Source: Bigelowiella natans CCMP2755 | Lineage: Eukaryota > Cercozoa > Chlorarachniophyceae | Direction: 5' to 3' | NCBI GenBank assembly: GCA_000320545.1 | Contig: ADNK01001276.1 | Span: forward strand, 112,501 to 176,500 | DNA length: 64,000 nucleotides | Shown here: positions 33,055 through 44,729 of the stretch, one piece after another | Position numbering within the stretch: position 1 is the first letter of the stretch | Layout of the letters: the number at the start of each line of letters is the position of its first letter | The notes under the pieces: model-generated | Database searches by the model: none | What the model was told of the DNA's origin: nothing | The model's input: the letters and a program-made list of their open reading frames with translations, nothing else | Position numbers and translations under genes: made by a program

Positions 33055-33380
33055 TGTTGCGCGTAAGGTGTTCACAGGCCGAGGCGCTACGTGCACAAGT
33101 AGGCAGGGGGGGGGAAAGGCACGTTTGCTTCCTTTTGAAGAGTTGTGTTTATTTTTATTAAAGATTATATTTTTATTAAATCGTGCACTGCGTAATCATT
33201 CGCGAAGCTTTCGCGAATGCCGCCGCACGTGGGGCAGCACACTTCCGGTGTGCTGCCATGAGTCCCGCCGGAACCCACGTGCCTATGCTGTATTAATATC
33301 TACGTTATCTATATTCTATATCCGCGACAACCCCTTTGTTGTCGCACGTGACTTGTGCCCGCGTAGTGGTACGCGCTACA
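33055..33380 (-). repeat. 5' LTR of copy 1
   Basis: 326 bp, same sequence as the LTR at 59229-59554. On the element strand the internal region begins ACCTTTGGCTTCC; a TGG five bases in could start a primer-binding site, but the following bases do not fit a normal tRNA T-arm, so this stays tentative. Confidence 0.93.
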
Positions 33381-33384
33381 AGTC

Positions 33385-33837
33385 TGTGTGCGCTTCCATC
33401 ATTTTGTGTGTTTGTGTGCCTGTCACATTGCGTTGAAAAAAGTGCTAGATGCATTTATTGACATCGGATGAAGCTAGATAAGGACGGAAATGCGGTGATG
33501 CACGCACGTAATTGATCGAGTTGTCTTGCCATGTTGCATCCTGCGCGTGCAGTGTGCGTGACATGCTGTAGTGCAATCTACTTGCATGTAGCGTGAACCT
33601 TTAATGACTCATTATGTACACATAGACCACACTGAAGAAAGATGTAGGAATGATGAAAGCAACGCGTCTTCGTCACAAAGGGAAGTACGTAGCGGAGCTC
33701 ATAGAGATGCAGATGTGGAGCAAGCAAGAAAGTGTGCTCCACATGTTGCTTTTGCCGTCTTGAGATGCCGGTGCAGCACACGACATTGAATCAAGAGCAT
33801 TAAAGTTGGGAGGAAGCTCTTTTGGTGTAGGTTGTCA
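33385..33837. other. intergenic between retrotransposon and POT gene
   Basis: About 450 bases; no gene, RNA or repeat recognised. The peptide-transporter stop lies at 33838. Confidence 0.5.
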
Positions 33838-34384
33838 CTAGGCGGCCTCCTTTTCTTCCTCGTCACCATTAGACAACGGCTTAAATCCATCCCGTACAAT
33901 TTCTTTATACTTAAAGTTTCGAGTCTAAGTGTTAGGGTGTCGAATTTTAAGTGTTGGTTTCAATAGAATTCTCGATAAAGTAACAGTTAAGTTGCTCAAG
34001 GACTGTTCTCGAGAAAAACGAGAAAGTGGAGAATGAAAGGATAGACTGATGGGACGCACCACGATGATGAAAACAATGAAGGTGATAAACTGAAGCCCGG
34101 CAACAGCGAAGTAGGGTCGCTGAACATCGTCGAATGAACAAAACCAAATTTGAAACGACATAGACGACAAAGGAACATTGCGAATCAGGAACTTAACAAC
34201 TAATTCGGCCAGGTACATCAGTAGATCATGTACTATCTCGCCTCCCTCAACCTTTCCTACGTGCATTCGTATTTAACACTAGAAAAATATTGGCAGCATT
34301 CGACCAGAAATGCTAGCCCATGATCATAATTTTTTAGCAACGCAGCAACTCCTCCTCCTCCTCCTCCTCCTCCTCCTCCTCCTC

Positions 34385-34416
<32 letters not shown>

Positions 34417-35358
34417 TCTAAATGTCCGTTGTTTAGGTCGTTTGGAATATCAACTTGAAAGGATACAGTGATCCCAGCTGCAACAGCGCTGGCAAGGCCT
34501 GAGCAGTTCAGCAGATCATAAAGCATTCAAGATGTGACTTCTTACAATATGGTCACGAACGAAGGAATGGCTGGCAAGGTGGTTTACATTATAATCGCGA
34601 TAAAGACAATGCTAATACTACCCGTTGTGAAGAGGTTAATCGCCTGAGCCGAGCTACGCATCTCCATCGGAATTTCTGTGTAGCAGAGCTCATAAACCTA
34701 TTTGATGATGAGGAAAAGATCATCAATGCACATGAGAATGATAGTATCCCTTACTATGCTCTTCCTTCCCCTCCTTTCCCCCCCTCGGCCCCCTAATACC
34801 TGTACAGAAATGAGGACTTCGCTGACGCCAATGAGGAAGTATGGAATTGCCATCCAGAACACGGACAAATTTGACATACAGGTCTTCTTTCCCATAAATC
34901 TAAAAGGGTATTTGTAGAGGAGGAGGCGTGAGAGTGTTTTGTAATGAGGTTGGTGGCTGACTTAAAGAGCTATCAACTTTACTTTCCTTACACATGCACC
35001 GCAACCACCGAGTAGTAGTAGCAGTAGTAGCAGCAGCAGTAGCAGTAGTTGTAGGATAACTTATGTCAATATGCGAAAGATTGTGTTTACCCTTCGCTGT
35101 CTTGAGCACATGTATCTGGATTGTCAGAATCAACGATTGGCGCACAATTCGAGTACGACTTCTCCGCGGTAGTGAATTCCACCACTGATCATCAACCAAT
35201 CAACCAATCAATCAATGAATCAATCATTATTCACTTTTAACGTCGTCGGCATCTTTCCCAGAATCACATTCTTTAGGAGCACCGACTCTTTCTAATCTCT
35301 CACCTCTCTCTCGCGCGCGCGTACGCACATTCTAAAAAATAATTCAAAGAGAAAGAGA

Positions 35359-35390
<32 letters not shown>

Positions 35391-36913
35391 AGCGGGGAGG
35401 CGGGGGGAATGGGACAAGGGGAGGGATTGCAGGTATGCCGTGTATGGCGCAGGTAACAGTACCAACCTCCGCTCTCTCGTCGCTTGATTTCGATAACTGC
35501 AGCAGCCATGACCGCAGCCGTGGATACCTTTGATCACGACGATGATGCAAATATATACCACAATCAATCATGCCGAATCGATCAATCACGAACAAAAGGA
35601 CTGCTGTCCTTTCTATCCTTTCTGAAACCCCAAAACAAGAATTGAATGGAGGGGGAGAAGGAGGAGAAGGAGAAGGAGGAGGAAGAGGAGGGTAAGGATG
35701 AGCAGAAGGGTATGTTTATTACCAAAAAGCCACAGGCCATTTTCTGGAGCAGAGTGAACTTTGAGCCTGTTGTTGTCACAAATCCCCATGTCAGATCTCT
35801 TACTGCTATCAAGCGCACGCAACGCGCAAATGCAGAAAAAGAGGAAGAGAAGATGAGGAGGAGGAGGAGGAGAAGAAAAGGGAGAAGGGAGGAGCCATCA
35901 CCTTTGCAACGTTCGATAAACGGGTAAAGAAAGGAGTCGAAGAGCGGGATGCACAATACAATGGCAATGCAGTCGCCGATTTGCAAGACAGCTGCATTGA
36001 GCTGCAGAGATGATCGATTATCACGAGCAGTACGTTAGGAGATTGTGAGCAGCTCAAAAATACTGACTTCTACAAATTAACAAACAGTTACTCTTTTCTC
36101 CCCCTTTTCCTCCTATATCTATCACCCCTCTCTACCCCCCCCCCCCCCAATCTTTCCCCTCCGTCTCCCCCCCTACTACTTCTGCAATAAACTCTATCTA
36201 CCTGAGTATTGTCCCCTATGTACAAGTTCATCTGGCAGCTCTGCGCATAGAAATTGCCCGACATCTGACTGTATGCGACCCAGAAGCTCGTGCTGCAGAG
36301 CACAGGTGGTAGGACACGCCACAGCTCCTTAGCATCCAAAATGGCCTTCTCACTCGGCCCGTCGTCGTCCAAACCGAGCATCATATCATCCTTCTTTCTC
36401 TCAGCTGCCTCATCATTTAGTTGTTGATCGCCTTCATTCCTCTCCCCTGACTGTCCTACCCAATCGGTGTTGATGCAGCAGCCGCCAGTGAGCACAATGC
36501 CCACGGCTGCGCAAGCACATCTGAGATGGCCAGATTCTTGTTCAGGGCTGTCGTCCTCCACAAATGCCCTATTTCAGGTAATTGACGGGCAACAAATTTA
36601 GACTTTTCTGAAAGGACCTCTACCTCTTCTGACCGGCAAACACGAGCCATGCATGCACGCGCGAACAAGCACACGCGTGTACACCCGTGGATAAGGTATA
36701 AGAGAGTGGAGGCAAAATTTGAGTTAGGTAGCAGACCCGCCCACGCTGAGAGTGAACCCCACTATCATAGAGATGACGCCTACTAGGATCACGTAGCCCT
36801 GCAAGCTATGAGTCAACGACTTCTTGTATACATCGAAGAAGATGCCCATGGTACCTACATTACATGTCATTTTTAAAGTAAAATTTAGAGCGCGCGCGCG
36901 CGTGCGCACACAA

Positions 36914-36974
<61 letters not shown>

Positions 36975-36998
36975 ATATTTTTTATATACTTTTTTTTT

Positions 36999-37074
<76 letters not shown>

Positions 37075-39627
37075 GTCTGCATTTTTTTTTGACAGACTGG
37101 TAGATATATCTCTTAAACATTTCTTCCGTTCATTACCTCCGCTCGCAGGGTAGAGAATGTAGCGGCCACTCGCACCGAGAAACACCGTCAGCGCGAGGGT
37201 CAACGCAATAGCGCAGATTGTAAATGACCAGAAGAAACCGTATTCGGCTGGAATTGCACCAGAACTAAAAGGAAAAAAAGAAAGAAAAGCTTATCACCAA
37301 TGTATCATGGACGAATATTTTAAAGATAAAATCGGTCAGCAGCTCCACGTTTAGAGACAGCCACCACCACTACCACCATTCTTATCAATCAATAGCAGTG
37401 CGTTAGGAAGCTATGCATATCGCCTAGTAGCAATGGCAAAAGAGAGAGAGAGGTGTTGATCAATAATACTCACCCGTTGGTAGCCATCTGCGCGATGTAG
37501 CCGAAAGAGATCCCGGCTCCGATATTGATCGCCTGCACATACATACATACCAGCCGTATCACGACGAATATCCAGATTGAGCGGTACCAAATTTGGAAGA
37601 AAAGGACGTAAAATATGCACGGGCATAACTCTCGCCTTCGGAACACAAACGCTTTCAATCTGCTAATGTTCCACGACAATTAGTTTGCGAATCGCCCTTC
37701 CTTCCCCAAAATGGTATGTTTGCGCTGCTGACTACTCTCCCCCCTCTTCCTCAATTCTTCCTATCCTCCCATGTCATTGCCCCTCACCCAGTAGAATAGT
37801 TGAAGAATTGCTTCATACCGGGACCACGCGCGGACAACATGCAAAAGAAAGAGGGGGGGGGAAATCATCATCAAGGTTAAATTAGAAGATCGGCAAAAGA
37901 TGCAATCAACGAGGCCAAAAGCTGGCAAGAAAGCCCTTTCAATGTTCAACTGTTTAAGGGAAAATAATTACTCGGAGATCAATCCTCTCTCTTCCTTCTC
38001 TTCTTACCTCTTTTTGGACCACATGATCGGGATTCTTGTCGTTGAACTGATCCCCTAATTGTATGGTGATGATGATCATCACAATCAAAACAACAACAGA
38101 GCAGACAGTTGAGCAAGCGAGCTGCCACCCATGCACGTCATTGTCGTGGCGATTTTATCGGTGCTGTGCAACTAACAACGCTTATATGACGAGGAAAGGG
38201 GGATGTACATTCTGCTGCTGCTTTATGTCGTTTGGAACTACCTCCCAAAGTCACCACATTGGCTTTGATTCCTCCAGATCCAAGAGCCAAAAGACCGAAG
38301 CACGAAAACATGAATAGATTCTGCATGAAGAGGAGAAGAAGGAGGAGGAGGAGGAGGACAGATACAGAGAGGTTATATGGAAGCGACAATAGTACATGTG
38401 CCCAAATATCATATTAGACCGATGAAATCTCTCTGAGTAGACGCGATAGCGATTTTGCTACCTTATTCTCATTGCCGGGATGCACTGAATAGCTCATCAA
38501 AGTGACGCCAGCCAGGTATACAAACCCTGTAGGATATTCCGTGGGTGACAAGTGAACAAGAATCATCAGTGTATAGATAAAAATGGAAGAAACACAGAAG
38601 CAAAACGCCATGACGACGAGGAGATAATAGAGAAAGGAACAGTAGAAGATGAACATAGTAGAGAATGAGCATGAATAGAGTATTGCATGCCCACGTGTCT
38701 GTAGAACTTGTCGTAAAGAATCTGATGCAAATGAATAATACACAAATCATGAGTTAGATTGGAACAGGTACCAAAAATGGCGATAGTCTTAAATCGTCCC
38801 CAGTGCTCATCTGCAATGTATCCTATATACAATGATATGCTCAACTTAGAAGATCTGAAAAACAACGCTCGTGATTGGGACACTATGTAGAAATTTGAGT
38901 ACAATAATTGCAAGCTGTGAGACTTTCATAGGTGGTACTTAACCGTGCCGCAGAATTAAGTGCTTTCAGGATTGTCAGAAATTCGCAGAATAGGTTTGTT
39001 TTGAAATATAATTAAGTTAGCTCACTACCTCCTAGCAATGGAGTCAAGTAAACAAAAGATGGCAGCACGTTTGTCAGAGCACTTGACTGTCAATCAATAC
39101 AGAAAGATTTTTTAAAACCAAATGAGAGACAGAATCCTTTTTTTCCAATTAGTATTTCTAGATGTGAAGTCGTAGTCGTAGTGGTGGTGGTGATGGTAAT
39201 GGTGATGATGGTGGTGGTTCTTCTTAATATTTGTGTACAGTACTGACTTTTTAATACTAAACCTGGAAGGACGAATAGCCGAAGCTCTTATTGAACAAAA
39301 CTTTGATGGAGCCCGTTAATCCTACGAGATGGTACATAAGGATAAGGGAAGAGCAAGCACGTTTCTCACCCTAGAATATGCACTAATCCTGAACATTTTA
39401 TTTGATTACAAGAGCCATCTTGAAAGATCTCTAGTGGTTGTGATGTCATGTTTGTACAGCAGTGTGAACGAAGTGATCAAGGCATCACCATAGAAGCAAA
39501 GACGTTCGCACATTTCCATAACAAGAATGAAAATGCAGACATTCATAAGAATGTTCTTGTACTCGTAGACACGAGTTGGCCGGGTTGGCACCGTTGAGAG
39601 GAAGGTTGTCACCGTCTTCAACACCAT
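33838..39627 (-). CDS. proton-dependent oligopeptide transporter (POT/PTR family)
   Basis: Twenty-two exons, start ATG at 39627, stop 33838-33840: 39489-39627, 39263-39321, 39029-39086, 38772-38822, 38462-38526, 38242-38320, 38008-38054, 37788-37810, 37474-37532, 37137-37264, 36737-36854, 36519-36568, 36202-36506, 35902-36001, 35723-35766, 35467-35527, 35091-35184, 34800-34899, 34622-34697, 34416-34498, 34060-34119 and 33838-33909. Family blocks: VMEMCERLCFYG (E-x-x-E-R motif), YIADEHWGRFKTIAIFG, LLALGSGGIKANVVTLGGDQF, AINIGAGISFGYIAQMATNG, ELWRVLPPVLCSTSFWVAYS, YFLIGVSEVLISVQ and YELCYTEIPMEMRS. About 623 residues, twelve predicted helices, with a charged cytosolic loop in exon 13. Such carriers import di- and tripeptides with protons. 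Every junction is in phase except exon 37788-37810, which lacks one base. Confidence 0.9.
34349..34410 (+). repeat. (CTC)n(CTA)n microsatellite
   Basis: About 62 bases of CTC-type then CTA-type triplets, inside a POT-gene intron and ending six bases before the exon 34416-34498. Confidence 0.93.
36891..37068 (+). repeat. long compound microsatellite
   Basis: About 180 bases: CG, AC, AT, a T-rich spacer, AT again, then AG dinucleotides. It fills most of the POT intron between exons 36737-36854 and 37137-37264. Confidence 0.95.
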
Positions 39628-40566
39628 CTTGACGTTTTATTTCCCGAAGAAGAAAATACCTGTAAATTAGGATGTAGCAGTGAGTCCAAAGCATGGAAAA
39701 CGTGATCCAGATGGATTTTTTGGGATTTCTAACAGAATATCAACAGGAATCAATTCATCCCACTTAATCTTTTCCTATTTTTAACCAGCATGGAAAAATT
39801 GGTGATAAGTTCCAATGCTGTGTATGTCGTCCCGGATTAGATTTGTGTTTTGTCTGAGAGTCTGAACATCGTTTGATCCTTTAAATCCTATAGTATGTAC
39901 CCTGTAGATTCTGTGCAGATCTTGATGCCGTCCTTCTGAGATATTTTTGGTCAAAGAAAAGGGTTGGGGGTTGGGGGGAGACGGGAGGTTGTTCCGCACC
40001 CGGTAGATTTGATGTCACCGACAGCGAATTCCCTAATTCATCATTTACGACTGAGCTTTTATGTTGTCGCAGGAACAATTCCGATGAAGTTCTAGTATTT
40101 CTGAATTTTCAGTTTCCGATATCCTTGCGTTTCGTTGTGTACGACACGTAGGATGTCCTGGATGGGTATCCGTCATAATTCACGAAAAATAACGCAAGTT
40201 GTCGCGCTTTGTACATGTATCCCCTCTATCCCTGCGACACACAAACAACAAAGAGGCGAATTTACTCTACTGCCACTTGCATCTTTTTCCTGAATGCGAC
40301 ACAAACCAACGCATGTCGCACAGGATGTTTCTCGTCGTATTTTTAGTTTCTGTTGTCTTCTCAAGAACGTGGCTGAGGGGTTTTGAGGAGGAGGAGCAGA
40401 AGACACGCGCAACCAATGCTTGCAGGCATCTCGACACTGGTACAGCCTCCCCCCTCTTGAACCCTCATACATTACGAAGAATTTATTCGGTGCTGAAATA
40501 TATACCTTCTTGCCCGGAGAATGCTCGAGGGAGATACCTCTTAGCTTTGTGTAATGTTGGGCTCAG
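39628..40566. other. divergent intergenic region
   Basis: About 940 bases upstream of the POT gene (-) and of the b5-reductase membrane exon (+). The undetected first exon of the reductase is probably here. Confidence 0.45.
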
Positions 40567-41776
40567 ACCTGCTACTCTGTCCTCGGGACAGCTCTCATAG
40601 GGGCTGCAATAATCTTCTTCATCCAGGTAACCTAATGATTTATTTGTGATTTCTTTTGAGCATATTTTTCTCTTTAGAAGTACTTTAGTGGCCCTGTAAG
40701 ACTGAGGCCTGACCGGTATACCCCCGTGAAGCTCATTCGAAAAAAGGTTCCTTCTCATCTGAAACAAATAGCCTGGAATGATGTATCGTTCTTCATACTT
40801 TTTAGGTTGTTTCTGATAATGTGGAGAGGCCAACAGTTTTCTTGGTGTTTGACACGAATGTATCGGTAATGCGAGACGCTCGAATTATTGCACCATAATC
40901 TTCACAGTTGATATACTCTTCTTGACAGGGATTTCCAACGGGAGCTCATGTATCGTGTAAGTTTACCGATGGAAAGGCTATGGTATTTGACAACAATAGC
41001 TCAGATGATTCCCAGTGAACCACCATTTTTAAACTGATTTGCGTGTGGGCGTGCGTACTTGTGTGTGTGGCAGACTATGCGGCCCTACACTCCAACCCGG
41101 TTCTCCCCGTCGGAGTGTGAATTGATGATTCGAGTCTATCCTGAGGGAAAGATGACTCAGCATATGCACAAATTGAAGGTAGCTGAGCGTTGCATCACAA
41201 TAGTACAATTCGGCTCATGGCTGTTCTAGTTTCCCAAAACTTCGTCTCTAATTAGGTAGGAGACACCATAGATATGAGAGGTCCAACCGGCTTCAAAAGG
41301 TTCATTAATTTCATTATCTATATTAGTTAGTTTTGGTCAAATTTCCTTTAAAATTGGATTTACTCATAGATACGGCCACAAAGGACCTGGCGTGATGTCG
41401 AAGTTGTTGAAGGTACACCAGTGATGGCGTAATACGCTTTTTAAGTACCATGTCGAGACAACAAGTCAGGTTCCATCTGTCTAGTACTATGGATACAATT
41501 TTTGTGTCTGATCCTATGATGAATGTCGACTACGATAATAAAAGTAATGAAGTAAACGCCAGTATGCCTAATGCGTTGCGGGTAACGTTCATCATTTGTA
41601 CATGTACCTCGTTGATAGAACAAAGAGCACCACCAGGAAGGCATTGAACACATCATGATGTTTGCTGGTGGCACTGGAATCACGCCCATGCTTCAAATTT
41701 GCAATCATATCATTCAAGATGAAAAGGATAACACCAAAGCATCGCTATTGGTAAGGATATGACACAGACACAGACA

Positions 41777-41856
<80 letters not shown>

Positions 41857-42429
41857 TGATATGATATTTGGTTGAGAGAATGAGCCTCATCTCTTAGAAC
41901 AAGTATTGGTCTCTGTTATCCTCTTGACACCTTTCTGCATCATCGGGAACTCGTTTATACTTCTCACATTCAGGTCGCGAACTCGACTCCAGAGGACGTG
42001 ATGCTGTACGACCAACTTTTGAAGTTAGAGAGTCGGTCCAAAGGCAACATCAAGGTTTTCTTCACTGTAAGTAAGCCTTCAGAAGATTGGAAACACAGAA
42101 AAGGCCGGGTAGATGAGAAAATGATCAAAGACTTGTTTCCAGCACCATCCAGTAAAGTTGCTGTTGCAGTATGTGGACCGTCAGGATTCGAAAAGGTGTA
42201 GCCTGCCTGCAGTTTTTGCCACATAATATTGTATCTTTTTGTCTCAAGGATTCCAGTCCGTCGTATGCAACGAACATAAAATAATGCTTTATACAATTCT
42301 ATGTTTTGCGTTGTTGGAAAAACGAGCAAGGAATGACAAAATTTATTGTCCTTGCGTTTGTTGTATCAGGCCGTCGTTGAAGGACTAGTGAGCGTTGGCC
42401 ACGAAAAGGCAAGAATATGGAGATGGTGA
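40567..42429 (+). CDS. CYB5R: NADH-cytochrome b5 reductase
   Basis: Ten in-phase exons: 40567-40626, 40678-40746, 40806-40865, 40929-40982, 41074-41178, 41256-41299, 41370-41412, 41637-41750, 41974-42195 and 42370-42429 (TGA); the initiator exon upstream was not found. The first listed exon encodes a membrane helix (VLGTALIGAAIIFFIQ). Then come RPDRYTPVKLIRKK, GFPTGAHVSCKF and MRPYTPTRFSP (the RPYTP FAD-binding motif). GDTIDMRGPTG matches the second FAD contact, and MFAGGTGITPML the GGTGITP NADH motif. VANSTPEDVMLYDQL and VAVCGPSGFEK (CGP) end the NADH lobe. About 250 residues are accounted for, near the family's usual length. It transfers electrons from NADH to cytochrome b5 on ER or mitochondrial outer membrane; that role is known for the family. 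The second intron in this list is only 59 bases. Confidence 0.92.
41768..41856 (+). repeat. (AC)n(AG)n compound microsatellite
   Basis: AC then AG dinucleotides starting about 18 bases after a b5-reductase donor (exon end 41750). Confidence 0.95.
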
Positions 42430-43890
42430 TCAGTGTGTTCTCGGCTTGAGTTAGATTCAGACGCATCTGAATTTCAACATTCTAAAATGACAGTTCGTTT
42501 GCGTGTGAGTACTAAGATGTAGCGTTGTAGTGTTTTTATATCGTTCGCATCATCTGAGCATGCTGCGAGTAAATAAAAAGCAATATGAGAATGCAAGTAT
42601 ATGTAAATTTATCTCACGACCATGCTCTAGATACATGAAATCACCGAGGAGGATACCACACATGCGATTTATGTGCCCTCGGGACTGGCGCTACGATGAA
42701 TAAGCAGCTATAGCTAGATAGCAGCAACAACGGCATTATTCATATAGCGCAGAATCTATTAGATCATCTAGTGCCGCCACTCTGCACTCGTCTGAAGCAC
42801 AACGCGCACGCCGCGTGGACAGCGTGCTATCGCGTTGCTGAATGTTGCATTCTAGCCTTGCATTCAGCGTACAGCTATAAATAATGCCTGTATATGTATG
42901 TACATACAAGTTCATGTGCTCTCTGTTGCTCTGGAGTGGACTCACATCTATATGTAATTGGATGGATCGATCATCTAAACATGGGCCGCGCAGGTTTTTA
43001 TTGTTCCATTTGCATCCTATAATCCATGCATGTAATAACAACGCATGTGTGACCATGCGCATTGCATTGCTCGTACTTAAATAACTAATAATGTGTTCTA
43101 TATCTGTGCAATATCTATAGCTCTAGAGCTATCTAGGTATGGCTGTAGCGGTGGAGCAAAGGACATTATACATTGGCAATCTTCGCTTCTTCTACCATCA
43201 TTTCCTATCATCTAAAGTAAATGCTTCGAAGGGTAGCCTGCGACTGGCGCGAGAGCTTTCATCAATCCATGAGGGTAGTACAATAGGAATACCATGTTTC
43301 AATGCTTTGCGTACCTTCTGATATTATTAGGAAGGTAATGAGCAAAGAAATAATCATTTTTTGCATATGATACCTGAGTTCTATACTTCCAAGCTTCCGT
43401 TGTGGAAACCACACAATGCAAACGCCTGTAGGGAGATTTAAAAGAACGGCCAAATCTAATTTATTACGGCAAGGCAAAGTTTATAATTGAAGCTTACTTA
43501 TGAATAATATTGTCGCATCGCCCCCCTCCACGCGATATCATCCCTTTGTATCTGCGTCGATATGATTTAACTTAAATGACGGAGGACCAGTTCTGTTGAG
43601 CTGGGAAAAGAATGGCAAAGGAAGTACCTGTCTCGGTCGATCTTTCCGGTGAGGCCTATGGCCATTTTCTTTCGTATTATATTAAATGTAAGCTCAATAA
43701 ATCGAAAGATAGAAATATTTAAGAGAGAACTTGGAAGAGCTGTCCTCGGGGGACTTTCGGAGGCAAAACCACTAAAGATTGATCCATAGTTATCTTGTTG
43801 ATATTTGCTCCCTTCGCCTCCATTTCATTATCCTTTCTTCTCTGAGTTGAATTCTCCTATTATTGTAACAGTAAAACTCAGTATGTATAC
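42430..43890. other. intergenic
   Basis: About 1.46 kb. A possible start exon (MAKEVPVSVDLSG, donor GTGAGG) sits at about 43612-43658 but I cannot extend it convincingly. Nothing else recognised. Confidence 0.4.
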
Positions 43891-44373
43891 TTAATGGCAA
43901 CGCAATTGTGATATCACTTCCTCTTCAATGTAAGAAGGATTCTCTTCTGGCTCGTCACTAAAAGAGTAGATAATAAATGGCATTTAGAAAGCACAGATAC
44001 CACGTGAAAGTGTTTACTTTAATCTATACACGAAATACTAATTGCACATCAACTGCAATAAAACTACCTAACTCCAGCAGTGTGAGATGGACAGTGTGTT
44101 CCATTATCTGCAAAGCAAACCACGATGGGGTATTCTATATTTGTATTCACGAGCAACACGGACGTCTTCGAAGTAATCAATAAAAGTCAATGTTCGAGGC
44201 ATTCTACTGCATTCTTTACTTTTCATGGCGCTCTCTTCTGCGGAAGGGGCAATCCTGGCTCTTTTTGCTCGTCTCTGTCTCCCATGCAGCCTGGCCATCC
44301 TGTTCAGATAAAATCCGAATCCACATGCGCTGAAACCAAAGGCATCCTTTCGCGATTGCCCTTTAAAACTCAT
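43891..44373 (-). CDS. possible small gene, unresolved exons
   Basis: A last exon 43891-43957 with a strong acceptor reads SDEPEENPSYIEEEVI and stops. Upstream blocks near 44050-44116 (MEHTVHLTLLELG) and 44157-44260 (RMPRTLTFIDYFED) look coding, but the phases between them are not settled. No family recognised. Confidence 0.25.
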
Positions 44374-44729
44374 CCTCCTGCGTCCACCAACCTCTCTTGA
44401 GTTGTGTCTCTCCTCACACCACGGGTTGTGATCGAAGCGCTGGAGGAGATGTTATTCCTCCTTCTTCTTCTTCCTCTTCTTCTTCTTCTTCTTCTGTCCT
44501 CCGCCGGCCCCAGAAGAAATATGAACGTCTGAGGAGGTTGAAAAAATCCGAAGGGGAAACATCGTGGATTTTAAACCTGCGACACCAAAAACATCGGGGA
44601 CTTTTGGTCTACGACAACATTTGGCTCCCTCACCCAGATAACTGTACGATTAGTCACGTTCGCATCGTGCTCCGAGTGGTGGCAATCATCTGAGAGGGGG
44701 GACTAAAGCAGGACTGCGTGCATTGATGA

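Larger units (their letters stand above)
27670..33384 (-). mobile_element. Ty3/gypsy-type LTR retrotransposon, copy 1 (complete, decayed)
   Basis: The element spans 27674-33380 (5,707 bp) and reads on the minus strand. It is flanked by the 4-bp target duplication AGTC at 27670-27673 and 33381-33384. LTRs are 325 and 326 bp, with TG...CA ends, and differ by one base that I can see. The order gag, protease, reverse transcriptase, RNase H, integrase places it in the Ty3/gypsy group. A purine run (GGGGGAGG on the element strand) abuts the 3' LTR at 27999-28006 and fits a polypurine tract. The body is split into three frames by mutations described separately, so this copy should not be autonomous. 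LTR similarity implies a recent insertion. Confidence 0.95.

Noticed and set aside
35186-35228. AATC repeats as a CRISPR-like array
   Set aside because: A simple 4-base slippage repeat without spacers, in a POT-gene intron.
39406-39694. Upstream in-frame extension of the POT start
   Set aside because: The overlapping upstream frame is in a different phase; the ATG at 39627 fits the family length.
40310-40600. Open frame starting MSHRMFLVVFLVSVVF as the b5-reductase start
   Set aside because: It is in a different frame from the membrane-helix exon and does not lead to it by any donor I can see.
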